Source: Hofstenia miamia (lineage: Eukaryota > Xenacoelomorpha > Acoela). From it: a stretch of DNA of 64,000 nt. The position numbers and the translations under genes were made by a program. The stretch spans positions 508,606 to 572,605 of the forward strand of contig SCFE01000021.1 of the NCBI GenBank assembly GCA_004352715.1. Direction: 5' to 3'. Below are positions 10,601-23,517 of this stretch, piece after piece (positions within the stretch are counted from its first letter, which is position 1; the number at the start of each line of letters is the position of its first letter). The notes under the pieces were generated by a model, which saw nothing but the letters and a program-made list of their open reading frames with translations, was not told the origin of the DNA and did no database searches.

Positions 10601-13600
10601 AGTTTTGCAAAAGATCTTGTCAGAGAAATGTGCTTGTGGTGTCTTACTTCAAAATAGGCCACGTGGGGGCTGCACCTTTCAGCAACAAGTTTTTAACAAT
10701 TCGACAATAAGTGTCACTTGAGAATTAATTTGTAATGTAGGCGCCTAAATTAAAAAGTTATCTCCGCACTTTATAAGCAAAGCTTTGTATTCCTGATTAA
10801 AACTTATTCTCTGCGTTTGATCTGGACTGCAATTAAAAGGCTATTAAAACACCAAATAGAATCTTTTTTCGCAATATTCTTAACATTTCTAATAATTCAA
10901 GTTATAATTCTTCAAGATTTCGATCATTTTTCAGTTGAAAAACTGTGTTAATGCAATTATTTTAGTAACTTTATGCTACACTAAAGTTGGGATTTACAAT
11001 ATAGTGGCTATTAGCCCATAAATATGAACATGATTCTCATAATTCTTTATACATGGTATTTAGCTTCATGCATTGACAAATTTCAAATTTACTAAAGGAA
11101 TTTTTAATAAACCTAAACTGCCATTTGTTTTTCAGAAAAGTATGAAATTCAATTTTGTATATTATTAATGTGTCTGCATACACTATTTTCGCTGAAAATT
11201 CCAAAACATGTTTATTTGAAAAATTAATGTTTTTAAAATTAATTAAAATTTGCTCAATTCTTGGATACCTATTTTTAACAAAATTCCATGAGATAATAAT
11301 ATTTAGAGATACAATGAAACTAAAATAATATCGATTACAAAGTAAGAGTTGAAAGAAATCCAAAAAAAATGTTTATCAATTTTCAATACCAATTAACGGC
11401 TTTTGAATTCACTGGAAAGAAGTTACCAATTGTGCAAAAACAAAAGATAGAAAAACTAAAAAAGAGCAAAGCGCGATGTAATTTATCGCATATATTTTCT
11501 TTGTACAGGGTCTAGCCCATTCGCCTGCTTGGGGACCAATTAGTGAGTTTGAACATTTTGTTAGCGGCCGTACTAATAAAAGTTGATGCGGGAAGCTTTT
11601 GTGTAAAAAATATCCAATTAACGGATTAGTTGGACAATACGGCCCCACAACTACGAAAAAAGCTTTTGGCTAAAATAGCACCTTTCGTGGACAATATTTT
11701 TATCTAATTCATTAAAATTCCCATTAAAAAAACAACAATGCCTTAATTGTTTATAGAATAATAAAAGTTAATTATAAATAAAAGCTAATTGTTATGAAGT
11801 GTAAAATGAGACACCCTTATTTGAGGTTTCAAATCTGAGCCAGGTATTTGTGAAGTAAATTGACAAGTCATTTCATAACATATTTATAAACTTATGAACC
11901 TAGAAAGTTCTAAGTGAAGATTATAAAAGTAAACATTGATAGTTTAGCATGATCTTATATAAATAATATGAGAGACTCTATATTTAACTGCTTTTTTCAA
12001 ATTTGAATTATAGATTTCTATCAACATTTTGTAATTTAAGCAAGAAATTGTTCATTTCCAAATTTGAGTAGTTTATTTAACGAAGAAAAAATTTATAAAA
12101 AAGCAATAATCAACAGAAATGAATTATTTCACATATAAATTAAATCAAAATAAAATTTTTGAATTGTTGTAATTATTATTTAAAAAACTACATATTTCAC
12201 AAATTTAAAAACGTAACCAGGGAGAATTGCTTCATTCAAGTTGAAGTTCATTGTTAAATTTGAAAAAAGCTAAATCTTTGTGAGAAATAATTTGGAAAAT
12301 CCTTTATTTTATTATTAATTGAAGAAATCCTAATCATTTAAATGGTTTTTATATTAAAATCTATATCAAAAACTTGATTTAATTGCTCAAAATTGTGAAT
12401 TTTATGTTATATTTAGAAGCAGCCTTATTTAAACTCTTAGATAAAAACTATAAAAACTGCATTACAACATGTAATATAATTGATTTGGAAAAATCTCTTT
12501 TTAACTTTCAGACAAAAACTTTAGAAGTGCAATGTGAGAAATGACCGCTGAAAGTTGCTCAAATTTTAATAATTTATGATGTAACTTTATATTAACATTA
12601 AATAATTGAAATTCTTACAAAATCAAGTACTTAAAACTTTGACGAGTATTAAGAAAACGTGTTTAAATAACGTAGAAGATCTTGAAGAGTCATTGACTAA
12701 TATATTAAAGAATGCAATACATTCATTAAGTCACTCATTGATTATAGATCCGCACCTATTTAAGATAAAAAATTGAGGTATTCATTGCGCCTAGAAACCT
12801 CTGGAAGTTCCATTAGAGTCTAACCTATTTTAAGAAAACCTTTTTTATGACTTAATTCTGTTTTTTAAGTGACACGTCCATTTAGGAATATAAATTTGAT
12901 TGCATAAACGTTAATTTGTTAAATAAAACATTTTTAGTTTTTTAATTGTGACAAGTAAAATAAAAATTATCGTCCTTGTTAGCAATGTATCGCAAAATGA
13001 CAACGCTTAAAAATAGAAAACCTGTTTAACAGCATTTATTGTCTGTCAAAAAAATTAAAGTCATCAATCAACAGGAACGCTCTTAAATTTAATGTAAATT
13101 AAATGTAAAAATTTACAACTTCTGTTTTTTTCCGCATTTACATCTAAAAGAAGTTAATTTTAAATTAGAACAATTTCTTGATTTAAATTTCTAAAGTTAA
13201 AAAATCACAATATTTATGAGTTACTTAAATTCTTAATTACAGTACGAATATGCTTACCTCTTACAGAAAATTTTTGCTATTATAAAAATGATTAAAACTT
13301 TTTATTTAAGTTTCATACATTAGATAGAATTTGTCACAGTCCAAAACTAAAATATATTTAAAAATTTTGTCATACTGATTAATGTTATTAAAGATTAAAA
13401 TAACAGATAAAACTAACCTTTATTTAACAGTCAGAATTTGCGTCTTGCAAAATATGAACAACGGTAAATATTTATTTCTGGTCGAAAAGGCGAAAGGTTG
13501 ACGGCAGAAGTCAGAAAAAATTGGAAAGTAACTTACGCGTCAGACGCAAGATTCCCGCAAAGTTAATTGTTATGTTTACGGAAAGAATAAACTAACGTAA

Positions 13601-14240
13601 CAGATAGCGAATTAATACAGATTGACTGAGATGATATAATTTACGTGAAAATTGAAAAAGTCTAACAAAAGATTGCGCTGTTTTCATTGGCCAGTGGACA
13701 TTTTTAAGTTAAACTATTTGATGAGGGAACTCTATTGTTCAAAATCTATTCGAAGCAAATTTATATTTTATATCAAAATTCGACAATTCTGGATTCATTA
13801 TTCTTCGACATTCATTCTACATAATTTTGATTGATTTGAATCATTCTTTAACATATCATAACTAATAAATATCTTTATCGAAAACCAAATATTGACAAAC
13901 TAAAATGAATAAAAAATCTACTGGAAAATTGAGAATTTATATTTATAGCTCTAGTATTAATCGCTTTTCAAATTCGGATAAAAAATCTTAAAACATAAAT
14001 TTAAATAAATTTAATATTTAAACTTTTTCTAATACTACTATTTCAATACCAAAAATATTAGAAGGGATTTTTAATTGCACATAAATTTTAGAAATACTAA
14101 AATATCTTCTATGTGAAAATGTTACCTAATTCAAGTATTATAAATGTGTTTGTATGAAAAGTCCACATCTAATGAATGAAACTGTTTTTAGTTTCAGAAT
14201 TAATTGCTTGCATGCTTTTTACTCATAATTTTATTGCAGC
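7647..14240. other. Non-coding stretch, no gene seen
   Basis: AT-rich DNA dense in stops in all frames. The longest open frames (108 and 79 residues on the minus strand at 11.0-11.6 kb) have AT-driven composition and no recognisable motif. More CG-containing stretches lie at 9.7-10.6 kb and 13.45-13.57 kb. It may be the long upstream intron of the Myt1 gene, because the first exon has not been reached. Confidence 0.6.
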
Positions 14241-14273
14241 ATATATATTTATATATATATATATATATATATA
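14241..14273. repeat. (AT)n microsatellite
   Basis: Nearly pure AT run, interrupted once near its start. Confidence 0.9.
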
Positions 14274-14843
14274 CAGTATACCAATATAACTACACTTGCA
14301 CATATAAGTATATCTGCGTGAAAATACATTAATGAAAGAAATCATTGTAATATTGAATGAATTTAGCCTGCTGTACAAATAGTTTAGGTTTAAACAATCA
14401 TGTAAAGATGCTAGCGTATTTAGTGAGAGGGAAAAGCATATCTTTGGGTATTGGATAATATCAAAGAGGGAAATTTAAATGGAAGAAGGGAGCATTCTAA
14501 AAAGCGAGGCAGGCAAAGGGTCAAACAATTATATGTCAGTTGCTTAGCTTACAATGCATTTCTTCTTTAAACTTGCAAAGGTTAAGAGGGTTGAAGATTT
14601 TCAACAAGGGATGAAACACTCCCTAATGCACACTTTTAACAAAAAAGCCTTCGTAAAACAGTTAGCCACTTAAAGTTTGGAAAAGAGAATTTCCTTCAAT
14701 TTAATTTAGATATGAAATAGAACGCTAATTACGCTTTGTTCTATATAAAGTAACTTATTTAATAAATGCATACTCACTAAAATTTAACATATCTTTGTGC
14801 AAAACATTTACATATTTATTAATAAATATATAGGTAAATATAA

Positions 14844-14871
14844 ACAAATAAATAAATAAATAAATAAATAA

Positions 14872-14931
<60 letters not shown>
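14844..14931. repeat. Compound (AAAT)n-(AT)n microsatellite
   Basis: About seven AAAT units run into roughly thirty AT units with one interruption. Confidence 0.9.
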
Positions 14932-14934
<3 letters not shown>

Positions 14935-14960
14935 TGTACTTATCCATATTATTCTAGATA

Positions 14961-15289
14961 GAGAAAATAAACTGCTTTCTAAAGTCCATTGAACAAATTT
15001 TCTGTTATGATTTTCTTAAATTTGTCAAAGATATATATGTCTTGCTCCTTGTGTATGAAACTATCAGTTAACAAAGAAAAAAATATTATTGATATTTAAT
15101 TTCCATTTCTTCTAGAAAAATATGAGAAAATAAACTGTTAATTCTAAAGTCCATTGAACAAATTTTCTGTTATGATTTTCTTAAATTTGTCAAAGATATA
15201 TATGTCTTGCTCCTTGTGTATGAAACTATCAGTTAACAAAGAAAAAAATATTATTGATATTTAATTTTTGTTTCTTCTAGAAAAATATA
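14961..15289. repeat. Two-copy 163-bp direct tandem duplication
   Basis: The segment 14961-15123 is repeated at 15124-15289 with very few differences, mainly a short insertion near the start and four or five bases near cttctag. It starts just after the compound microsatellite and holds no open frame. Confidence 0.9.
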
Positions 15290-15987
15290 ACCTATTAAAG
15301 TATTAACTTCCAGCTGCGTCCAAAGTGTGTTTAATGTTTATTTTATCAGTAATTATTTGAAACAATATATAGTTGTTTTTCATAGTTTTCAAAATTGCTT
15401 ACATACGTTTCACAATCGACTTGCAATGAATCCATTTCAAAGTAGAAATTAACCTTAACAGAAGCACAGCATTTAATCCTCGAATTGACCTCATTTACCA
15501 GCAAACGATTTAGCGCACCTGCTAATGACGAATCATCATTATAAAGTCAAACAATAATATAATTGCGATTAATACATACATTTGTGTTATATCGCAATAC
15601 TTTCTTCAAATTAAATGAAAAAGGTGACCCAGTTTGATCAAGGCCAAATCAAATGAAAGTGTGTAAGAGCAGTACATTTACAACTCCGCCTGAGCTGATA
15701 ATATAACAGCTATTGAGAAAAGTCTTTTCTTTAAGCCAACCAGAAACTGGCATATTTAGCCAATTTCTTAATGATATATATTTATACAAAGTGTAGATGC
15801 AAAAAATTTTTAAAAAAAGTTGGACTGTGTAAACATTGTTTTCAATAATAAAACTAAAAAGTAGTAAAAAGAATTAGGCGTTTCAGAATACAGTTATATT
15901 TTGTACTGATGTACTAAAATATTTTTTAAATAACCGTTCACTTTATCTTACATGTAGCGAAAGCTTATATAAATATATATATATATA

Positions 15988-16074
15988 NNNNNNNNNNNNN
16001 NNNNNNNNNNNNNNNNNNNNNNNNNNNNNNNNNNNNNNNNNNNNNNNNNNNNNNNNNNNNNNNNNNNNNNNNNN
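15988..16074. other. Assembly gap (87 N) in a microsatellite
   Basis: N run entered from (AT)n on the left and left through (TG)n on the right. The missing piece is probably a compound AT/TG microsatellite. Confidence 0.95.
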
Positions 16075-16086
16075 TGTGTGTGTGTA

Positions 16087-17706
16087 GGTGCTCTAAGAGT
16101 AATGTCTCAAAAAGAATATTGGAAGATATTACTTTATGTTGCTCAAATCTTGTTGTATTATACTTTACATATTTCTCATTGCTTTCAAATATTTCTTCTA
16201 AATGTTTCATATTGTATTTATATCAATGCATTTTTAGTTTTGAAAATGACTCATTTATTTGGATACTGTTGACAAATCTGCTATTGTCATCAAATAAGTA
16301 TACATTTGAATTCTAATTGGAACTGAAGTATAGGGACTGATGTAATATTTGTAATTAAACCCCTAAAAGAGGGTTGGACCAATTTTACTTAATGCAAATG
16401 ACATTCAGGGCTGTGTTTGCCCACAATCATTTTGAATGAATGAGATCAGAAAAAATGCCTATGAGCATGGACGCAATACAAGCAGGAGCACAACTGAAAC
16501 ATCAAATCATTGATTGTAATGTTTCGTTATATAGTCTTAAAAAACAAATTTACGAAATATGTTTAACCAATCTTTGCTTGAGGCATTACTTTTGGGTCAT
16601 CATATACATGAGAATCAATTCTTTATATTTTTGTTAAAAGCTGATATTTTTTCCAACACGAAATTCAAATTGTTTCACTACTTTTTCTTCAATCAACTCA
16701 AATTTGAAATTGGAAATTGTGATTGGATGCTGAGCTACACAGTGTGCTTGAGAAAATCAGGGGATATTTAGTCATTGTTTATTTAAATTTCATTTCTCTG
16801 CAAAATTACCGATGTCATACATTCTACTTCTCTATGTCCGATAACCATCTTAAAAACATTTTTAACATTTTTCTTTTTATAAAAAGCAAAATTTATCTAT
16901 GGCGGTACATGTCTTTCATGATGGTTGACGTGGGGATACATTCTGCATTTTTTAAAAATTTCAATTTATTTTCATCACTTAAATTAAAAAATTGTTTACA
17001 ATTTATGAATTAAATATATATTCGCTTTCATAGTACTACACCGCAGAAAAGTGTGGTTACGCCGTCTGTCACCGTTGTAAGCATAACCGATTATTCGAAA
17101 AAGCCACATTATTTGTAGTCATGTCTGTTTTCCAAAAAGAGATCTTTGTGACCAATGGGTAAATCAAATCTCGATAAACATTGTAGAACCTCCAGCAATA
17201 CAGAATTCCGAAATCTTTTAGTACCAAAGTACGTACAGAATTTAATTGAGATTATAGCTATGATATGTTGAAAGAGTTGATAGTAGTTGGACGGTAATGA
17301 CGCAAAAATTTCGTGAGCGGAACTAAATTTAATCAAAATTCTATTTATGTACATCTGTTATTTATAATGGATTATTCTAATTTGTGAGAGTTTATAGCAG
17401 TTCAATCAATATATCATTACCTATATCTGTTTTTTTAACATGAAGAAGTCTTATTAATCCACATTACTCATAGCTCTTAATTGACTTACCCACTTCATTC
17501 AGTAGGCTGGTTAATAATAATTAATAACATAAATCATTAAAATTTAGCTAAAATATTTTTCCTATAATTCCTTTATTTAACTTCAATGCAAAATGACTAA
17601 TTTTAATGAAATTCTTTCTTATTCAATATGAAGAACTAGAAGGATGGACCAGTACAAATTCTTCAAAGTCTTTTCAAAAAAACTATTAGAACTATAATCT
17701 ACCAAG
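16087..17706. other. Non-coding stretch after the gap
   Basis: Several overlapping plus-strand open frames of 64-96 residues occur at 16.08-17.01 kb, rich in Phe, Ile, Leu and Asn. They show no motif, and the composition is what T-rich non-coding DNA gives by chance. No splice-bounded exon is recognised. Confidence 0.5.
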
Positions 17707-17940
17707 CAGGGCGCATTCAGGATTTTCTTACGGAGACATCTCACTTGTGATCTTCTTGAGTAATCAAAAGTCGGGCGAAGCACTGCAAAATTATCAAATT
17801 ATTGTAGGAATGCACCATGAAAAACATCTCATCACCTTATTTTTTAATATTTTTTAATTTTTTGAAAATAAAGTTTTTGTTTTAAACAATCAAAATCATG
17901 GACAAGGACAAGGGGAGACTTGAGCCCTTCAAATGCAACA
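17707..17940 (+). mobile_element. hAT-like MITE, copy 2 (right end unclear)
   Basis: Starts CAGGGCGCATTCAGGATTTT and shares the words gacatctca, tgatc, gggcgaa, caaattattg and caatcaaaatca with the copies at 30.2 and 34.4 kb. The right terminus is decayed, so the end is approximate. Confidence 0.45.
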
Positions 17941-18328
17941 ACTTGACTAAGTAACAAAAGCAATTTGAATTTGGGCCCTCCAAGTCTTAAGAGCTGTTCT
18001 AGCCTCTAATGAAAATCAATTGTGAAAGCCGGACGGGAAAATTCTACCATGTCCTCTTTCGTAGGCCACTGCAACGAAAACGCTTTGATGAAGTCTGCTA
18101 AAAGATGGGTTAACCTACTGTTTTCCAATTTTGAAAATGAAATTGCTTAATCCAATCCCAACACTTTGACAAATAATATTTATGATCAAAATCGAATACG
18201 TAGTAATTCAAAATGATCCATTGGCGTTTCCCTAACATACATCTTTACTTCCATGGTAACAAGAACAACTTGAGACTTTTTCCAGGCAAATTGGTAAAGA
18301 TTTGAATTGGCTTGTTATATTTTCAAAA

Positions 18329-18359
18329 ATTGATTATCACAATGATAATGATAATCAAT
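18329..18359. repeat. Short perfect hairpin
   Basis: 10-bp arms ATTGATTATC and GATAATCAAT around an 11-bp loop. Function unknown; it may be chance in AT-rich DNA. Confidence 0.5.
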
Positions 18360-19733
18360 AGCGTATTTCTATTAAGCCAGACATGAGAAATAATGACCCA
18401 TACTAGAAATTATTATTTATAAATTTATTGAAAACCCGCAAAGCAAATGTAAGAGGCAGCACAACCAATGAACAAAAAATAGAAGAAACCGAGTGAGCCT
18501 CCTAAGAAGGTCCCGTATCCAGTCACAATGTGAAGACTGCTTTCTCTCGTTGCATGATATTGATTGAGTGTTAGTAAACTCTATGTTTAAATTCACACTG
18601 CTTAGTTTAATATTAATTTCTTAGCTTGGAGTTTCGTTCCTATTCTCTACTGGATTTTTTTGTCATAATGAGAAAGGAAATAGCATTTTGTTTCGTTAGG
18701 GATTGAAAAGGGATTCTTAAGTGACACTGCTTGATAGTCTTCTATTTCAAAAACGCTAATTGATGCTGCTAAACAACCTTTAGCTGACCTTAAAGAATAA
18801 TTGAACCAGTTCAAAAAGTTTGCGTAAGTTTGATTGTTCAGTTCAAAGGTAAACGCGATTATTTGTTGCTGTGCTATTGAGCATTGCAACTTTTATTAAT
18901 CTTTTTGTTAAAGCTTAAGCACACAAAATGTGCATTTAATCTTAAACAGCCTGGAAATTTTTGAAAATGTCTCATCCTCCTGGAAATTTTTTAAGCTTGC
19001 ATAACTCAAAAACTAATGACAATATCTACAATTTGCAAGGCCCATCAAATAAAGAAGTGTCTCTTCTTTTATTTTTGTAATTATACAGTCGGCTCCCTTT
19101 GACTTTGCGCATGGCACGCCTCAATTAGGATTGGGAGGTCTATCTACAAGTCCAGAAGCTGTTAAAGTTCGTTTTTGACTCAAAAATTTCTTGGTTTATT
19201 CAAGATTCACAAAAAACCAAATATTTATTGCATTGAAATCAAAATAATAGTAAAAAATTCGAGTTCGCTATATGAAAATATTGGCCAAGATTTTATGTTT
19301 ACTTATACATGTATATTAATACCAGTTGTCAGCATGAAGAAAATTAACGTACAGAATGAAAGATTCACTTTGCAAATAGATCTCCATTATATTATATTAT
19401 CAAATATTGATCAACAAATTGGTTGCAACCAGGGGCCTGTTGGGCCACATGGGAGCGTGGGGCTGGAATATTTCAGGGAATTGGAAGAAAATACAATGGA
19501 AATGAATGGGTCTAGGATAAGTAAAATTATGGTTCACACAGAATCCTTGTGGTAAGGAGAGTTATTAGAAATTAGAATTAATTACTAGATAATCAATTAA
19601 ATACAAACCGAAGCAAATATGCCTCACGTAAGGTTGTGGGTCAAATTATCTGACCCGTTTGGCACTCTCAAGAGAACGAGACTCTCTCTGCCTGTTTTTA
19701 CATCGGTGATACAAAAGCCACTGTAGTGGTTCT
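18360..19733. other. Non-coding stretch, one unassigned open frame
   Basis: A plus-strand frame of 126 codons (19175-19555) is one of the longest repeat-free open frames. Its first two thirds are AT-driven Ile/Lys/Asn sequence. The last third is GC-richer and begins near a CAGGGGCC word reminiscent of a hAT end. I do not recognise a protein family, and no splice signals frame it convincingly. Confidence 0.3.
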
Positions 19734-20110
19734 CAACCTTTGCTTACCCATATGCCCCTCTTTCTCATAATTAATAAAATAGTAGGTGAATCGTTAATAT
19801 TAAAGATATAGTAAATACTTATGTTATATTTTGAAGGAAAACTAAACTAAATTGTCGTAGTTTTTTTCTTCTACTTCATTGCTACCAAAAATAGAACAGC
19901 TGTGTGAATATTTTTACTTTTAATATGTAAAAATAGTGCAATTTCTGTAGAAATTCGATTCTCACTAATGAAAATTGTTCTGAATTTGAATTGCCCTATA
20001 GACAACCAAAATGTTAGCATAGACCTTCAATTCGCTATTTTTGTGTATGGACCCCAAGTAAAGTTACATAGAACCCTAGGGTTAATGTGAACCCCGGTTG
20101 AGAGCCACTG
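19734..20110 (+). mobile_element. hAT-like non-autonomous element
   Basis: 377 bp beginning tAGTGGTTCTCAACC and ending GGTTGAGAGCCACTG, an imperfect 15-bp terminal inverted repeat of the widespread hAT type. No open frame inside, and no clear 8-bp target duplication. Confidence 0.65.
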
Positions 20111-22724
20111 GTTTAATAGTAGAGTATAGAATCTAATTTAAAACTAATTTGAGAGAAATGTGAATTGATTATAGATTTTTCGCGTTTCAGTTTAAAATTA
20201 CTTTCTTGCCCTTTGTTCGTACATGGTGTTCCTATCAAAAAAGTATTCAATATTCTGCATTGTATTTTAAAGTCTAGACTATCTTATAAACCTCATATAC
20301 AGAAGCTGATCATAAAGGAAAATACTAGATTTTGCGCTTTTTAGGAGGGCTATTCTAGAAAGTTAATTTTTTAAATTCCTGAAATGAGGTTGCAACACAC
20401 GAGGGCATTATTTGAAGCAGGTAATGTTTTGAATGACAGTTGATAATGAAACAATTGAACTACGACCTCAATGAAATATTTTTATGGTTTCTGAAACTAT
20501 TTTTCTTACAACAAGAACAATAACTTAAGGGTTGGGTTTTTAACGTACTTATCAAATGGTGCTTCACAACTTAAATAGCAAAGTTTCGGTCTGGTCAGGT
20601 CCTGATAAATTCAGTCCTAACTGATCTCGGTCCGAGAAAGGGGAGGGGCCACTTCCAACTCTGTTTGGAGTACTCTTCAACTTAAATTAGCGAACAGAAT
20701 TTTGTAAATTTTTTTGACAATTTTAATAATTGAATTTTAAGCAATAAACATTCGCAGAATCCCAATATCTTACTTCAATTTGTTTATCTCATTTTAAAAT
20801 TATACCAAAATAAGCGTATGAAAAACCACAATGTGCATCTTATATAGTTTTGTCAGCTAAATGCTACACTTCTAATCTAAAAAGGCGTAATCTGTTAAAC
20901 TTTTTTCTTGCAGTGCGTGTTTATAGAAAAAAAAATATTTGAAAAATTGATATGGTTAATACGGATGCTTAAATGGAAATAACGGTTACATATAGTGATG
21001 AGTTTCGGAAAGTTATATAGTTGCGGTACATTAGTTATCACATTCATCACCGCCAGTTGATCCAATTTAAAAAATGAGTTGACAGAGTTTTGAATGATTG
21101 CCAGCATCATGCGCAGATGAAGCAATTAAGCCGCCGAAGCAACAGAATGACAGATTGAAAAACTAGTTTTTAGACCAGTCACTTGGAAAGCTAGACGCCG
21201 GTTAATACTTCTCGCATGACAGCACTGTTGATATTTTATGAATAAAACTGAGACCGTTATTTCAAACGAATCGGGTTTTGTCATTTTTTGACATTTTTCG
21301 CATGCATTGAAAAAATATCATTTTTGAAGCATAAAAAACCGCGTTGAGATTATGGAATATTCTTGCATTTGAGATCCACATTTAGAGAGTGTCCTGAGCG
21401 GTGTTTAAGTCAAATTTCTTCAGTAATTTCTCAATAATTTCTAACTCTAAATTGGCACAGTTTTTTAAAACATAATTGAAGTCAAAATGAGCTTGTTTCA
21501 ACGGATAATATAAATCTATGGTTGCTACATTTTACATTTAAAATATCGCAACTCCATGTAAACTTGATAGTAAATAATTACAAACCGCGTTGTCTATTTT
21601 TGGTCCTAGAAAAGAAAATATTGAATTTGGTAGGTTTCCATGTGTAACACCTTGATTTCTAAATCATGATGACGAGATGTGTTTCATCCATCAACAGTCT
21701 TTGCGAATATGTTTCTAAACTGAATATTTAACCCTTTTCTTCACAGGGAGGGGGGGGGTAAATTTACCCCAGGAATCTAAGCCTCAAAAGCATAATTTTT
21801 TTGAACAATTATTATTGTAGTGGGTGCATTTTTAAAAAAATCTGTCACGTAGTTACGTGATTGACTCAAAAAAAAATTTGTGTAAATAATGCAAGGACAA
21901 AACTTTTTCAAATTTGAAGGAGGTGAATAACTCAGGATTTCGAAAAAATGACAAATGTGGAATTAACTTAAACCGAATCAGAACCTAATATTTCACTAAA
22001 AACGAGATTGAGAACACAGATTAGCTAAACTAATTATGTACAAATATGTATTAGGCGCTTGATCTACTCTGTCATTGGGCAAAGCGCATGCGTAATTTAG
22101 CATAAAAAATATTCAAAGGAATTTAATCTTAAATTTTGTTGATGCTTGGTTTTTGAATAATTATTAATGAAAGTAATCATTAACTATGTTCAATATGCAA
22201 TAATAACAAAGGTTTCAATATCGAAAAAATCCTGAGTCTGCCCACCTTACCCAAAATCATTGATGGAAACGTATTATATTTCTTCAGGGCGGTTAACGTA
22301 TTTTGTGACTCAACTCGCAGTTGATCCTTATCACATCGACCCAAAAGTACTTTCAATCCGTAACCCGCACATAACATACAGATATGTAATGAATCAAAAC
22401 AAATTTCTAAAATTTTACACATTTTTTCATAAAGAATTAACTTTCACCTTTGAAAATCGAGATTCCCTTTATTTCCTAAAGAAAGAAATCGCTTTTTGAC
22501 CCGCATTTTCCGATTTTTTTGTTATACAGTAAAGTTTTTTAGCAGAAATTGTATTTTTCTAAATATATTCATGTGTTTCAAACTAGGTTTTCCAAGCATT
22601 TGATTCGGTGCAGACGGATATAAAAGCACTTTTGCGAAAGTTTTATAAGGCAATGTTTAGCATTTTGGTCCTTTCCACTCAAGCTTTTATGTTTACACAA
22701 TATTTGGGAATTGTAGTCTCTTAT
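20111..22724. other. Non-coding stretch
   Basis: AT-rich sequence without a supportable gene. Short overlapping open frames on opposite strands at 22.18-22.5 kb lack motifs. A nine-base G run sits at about 21.75 kb. Confidence 0.5.
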
Positions 22725-22877
22725 GCCACGGTTAGGCTGGTGATTGGTTAAGAAGTGATCTGTCACATTCGAAAGCATTGCAAGTCTAACCACCCGAGAT
22801 AATTAGCGATGTGTCTATCACAAATACATCGTGCACGTCCGATTCTACCAAAATGTGACAGATCACTTTTTAACTAA
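22725..22877. mobile_element. Foldback MITE, copy 1 of a tandem pair
   Basis: Opens GCCACGGTTAGGCTGGTGAT. It contains GTGATCTGTCACATT near the left and its exact reverse complement AATGTGACAGATCAC near the right, giving long inverted arms. Its interior matches copy 2, which starts at once after it. Confidence 0.7.
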
Positions 22878-23010
22878 GCCACGGTTAGACTAGTGATTGT
22901 TTCAAAAGTGATCTATCACATTTTGATTGAATCGCATGTCTAACCACCCGAGATAATTAGCGATGTGACGATCACAAGGAAATCGAACGTGCACTAGTCT
23001 CAACCTTGGC
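22878..23010. mobile_element. Foldback MITE, copy 2 of a tandem pair
   Basis: 133 bp beginning GCCACGGTTAGACTAGTG and ending CACTAGTCTCAACCTTGGC, terminal inverted repeats of about 18 bp. It shares cacccgagataattagcgatgtg with copy 1. A third, decayed copy starts at 38287. No protein is encoded. Confidence 0.75.
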
Positions 23011-23208
23011 ATTTACTGTCGTCTTTGTTCAAACATCAAATTTGCAAAAAATATTTTTTGTTGAATTTAGATTGTTTTTCTTTGATGCATCAATTACGCA
23101 CAGAAACACACGTTCTCTTGTTGAGATTTTCGAATCCGTATCTTACACATTATTAAAATATTATTGATTCATATTGAAAAACTGTGGCCAAACTGATAAC
23201 ATTTAGCA

Positions 23209-23517
23209 CAGTGTTTTTCAACCTTTTTTCTTGCGGCCCGTTTTCGGACCCACATGAACAAAAATTAGACATTGTGCAACGAAAAATTCATTTTATTTAC
23301 AAAACCAAAATGTTTCGGTACATGTAGATTTCTACTAACGACTGACTAAAATTGTAATCCGACGAGGGAAATCGGCGCTTGAGTGATGCATCATCGCTAA
23401 GCAAATGCTCGAGTGCGTGCTCCTAAAATATTATTATTATTTCAGAATCAGCGTAATTTCCATTCAAAAGTTTCCAGGCTCACAAGTGGGCCTGAGGGCC
23501 CATTTTGAGAAGCACCG
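23209..23517 (+). mobile_element. hAT-like non-autonomous element with 8-bp target duplication
   Basis: 309 bp beginning CAGTGTTTTTCAACC and ending TTGAGAAGCACCG, degenerate hAT-type inverted termini. Flanks ATTTAGCA (left) and ATTTAACA (right) match at seven of eight bases, the duplication length expected for hAT insertion. No transposase is present, so it needed mobilising in trans. Confidence 0.75.

Noticed and set aside
11409-11648. Minus-strand frame containing YCPTNP and later a Cys, considered as the missing first C2HC finger
   Set aside because: Spacing does not fit C-X4-C-X12-H-X5-C and the HRS..GCP motif is absent.
13500-13570. CG-containing patch with a good minus-strand donor (gtaagt), considered as a first non-coding exon
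   Set aside because: No acceptor, start codon or linked exon could be shown; plausible but unsupported.
15965-16210. Open frame across the N-gap at 16 kb (similar ones at 32.17-32.64 kb)
   Set aside because: The frame passes through N and AT dinucleotides, which cannot show a stop in some frames; no coding evidence.
19175-19555. 126-codon plus-strand frame
   Set aside because: Mostly AT-driven composition, unrecognised and without splice context. Kept only as a note in the non-coding stretch.
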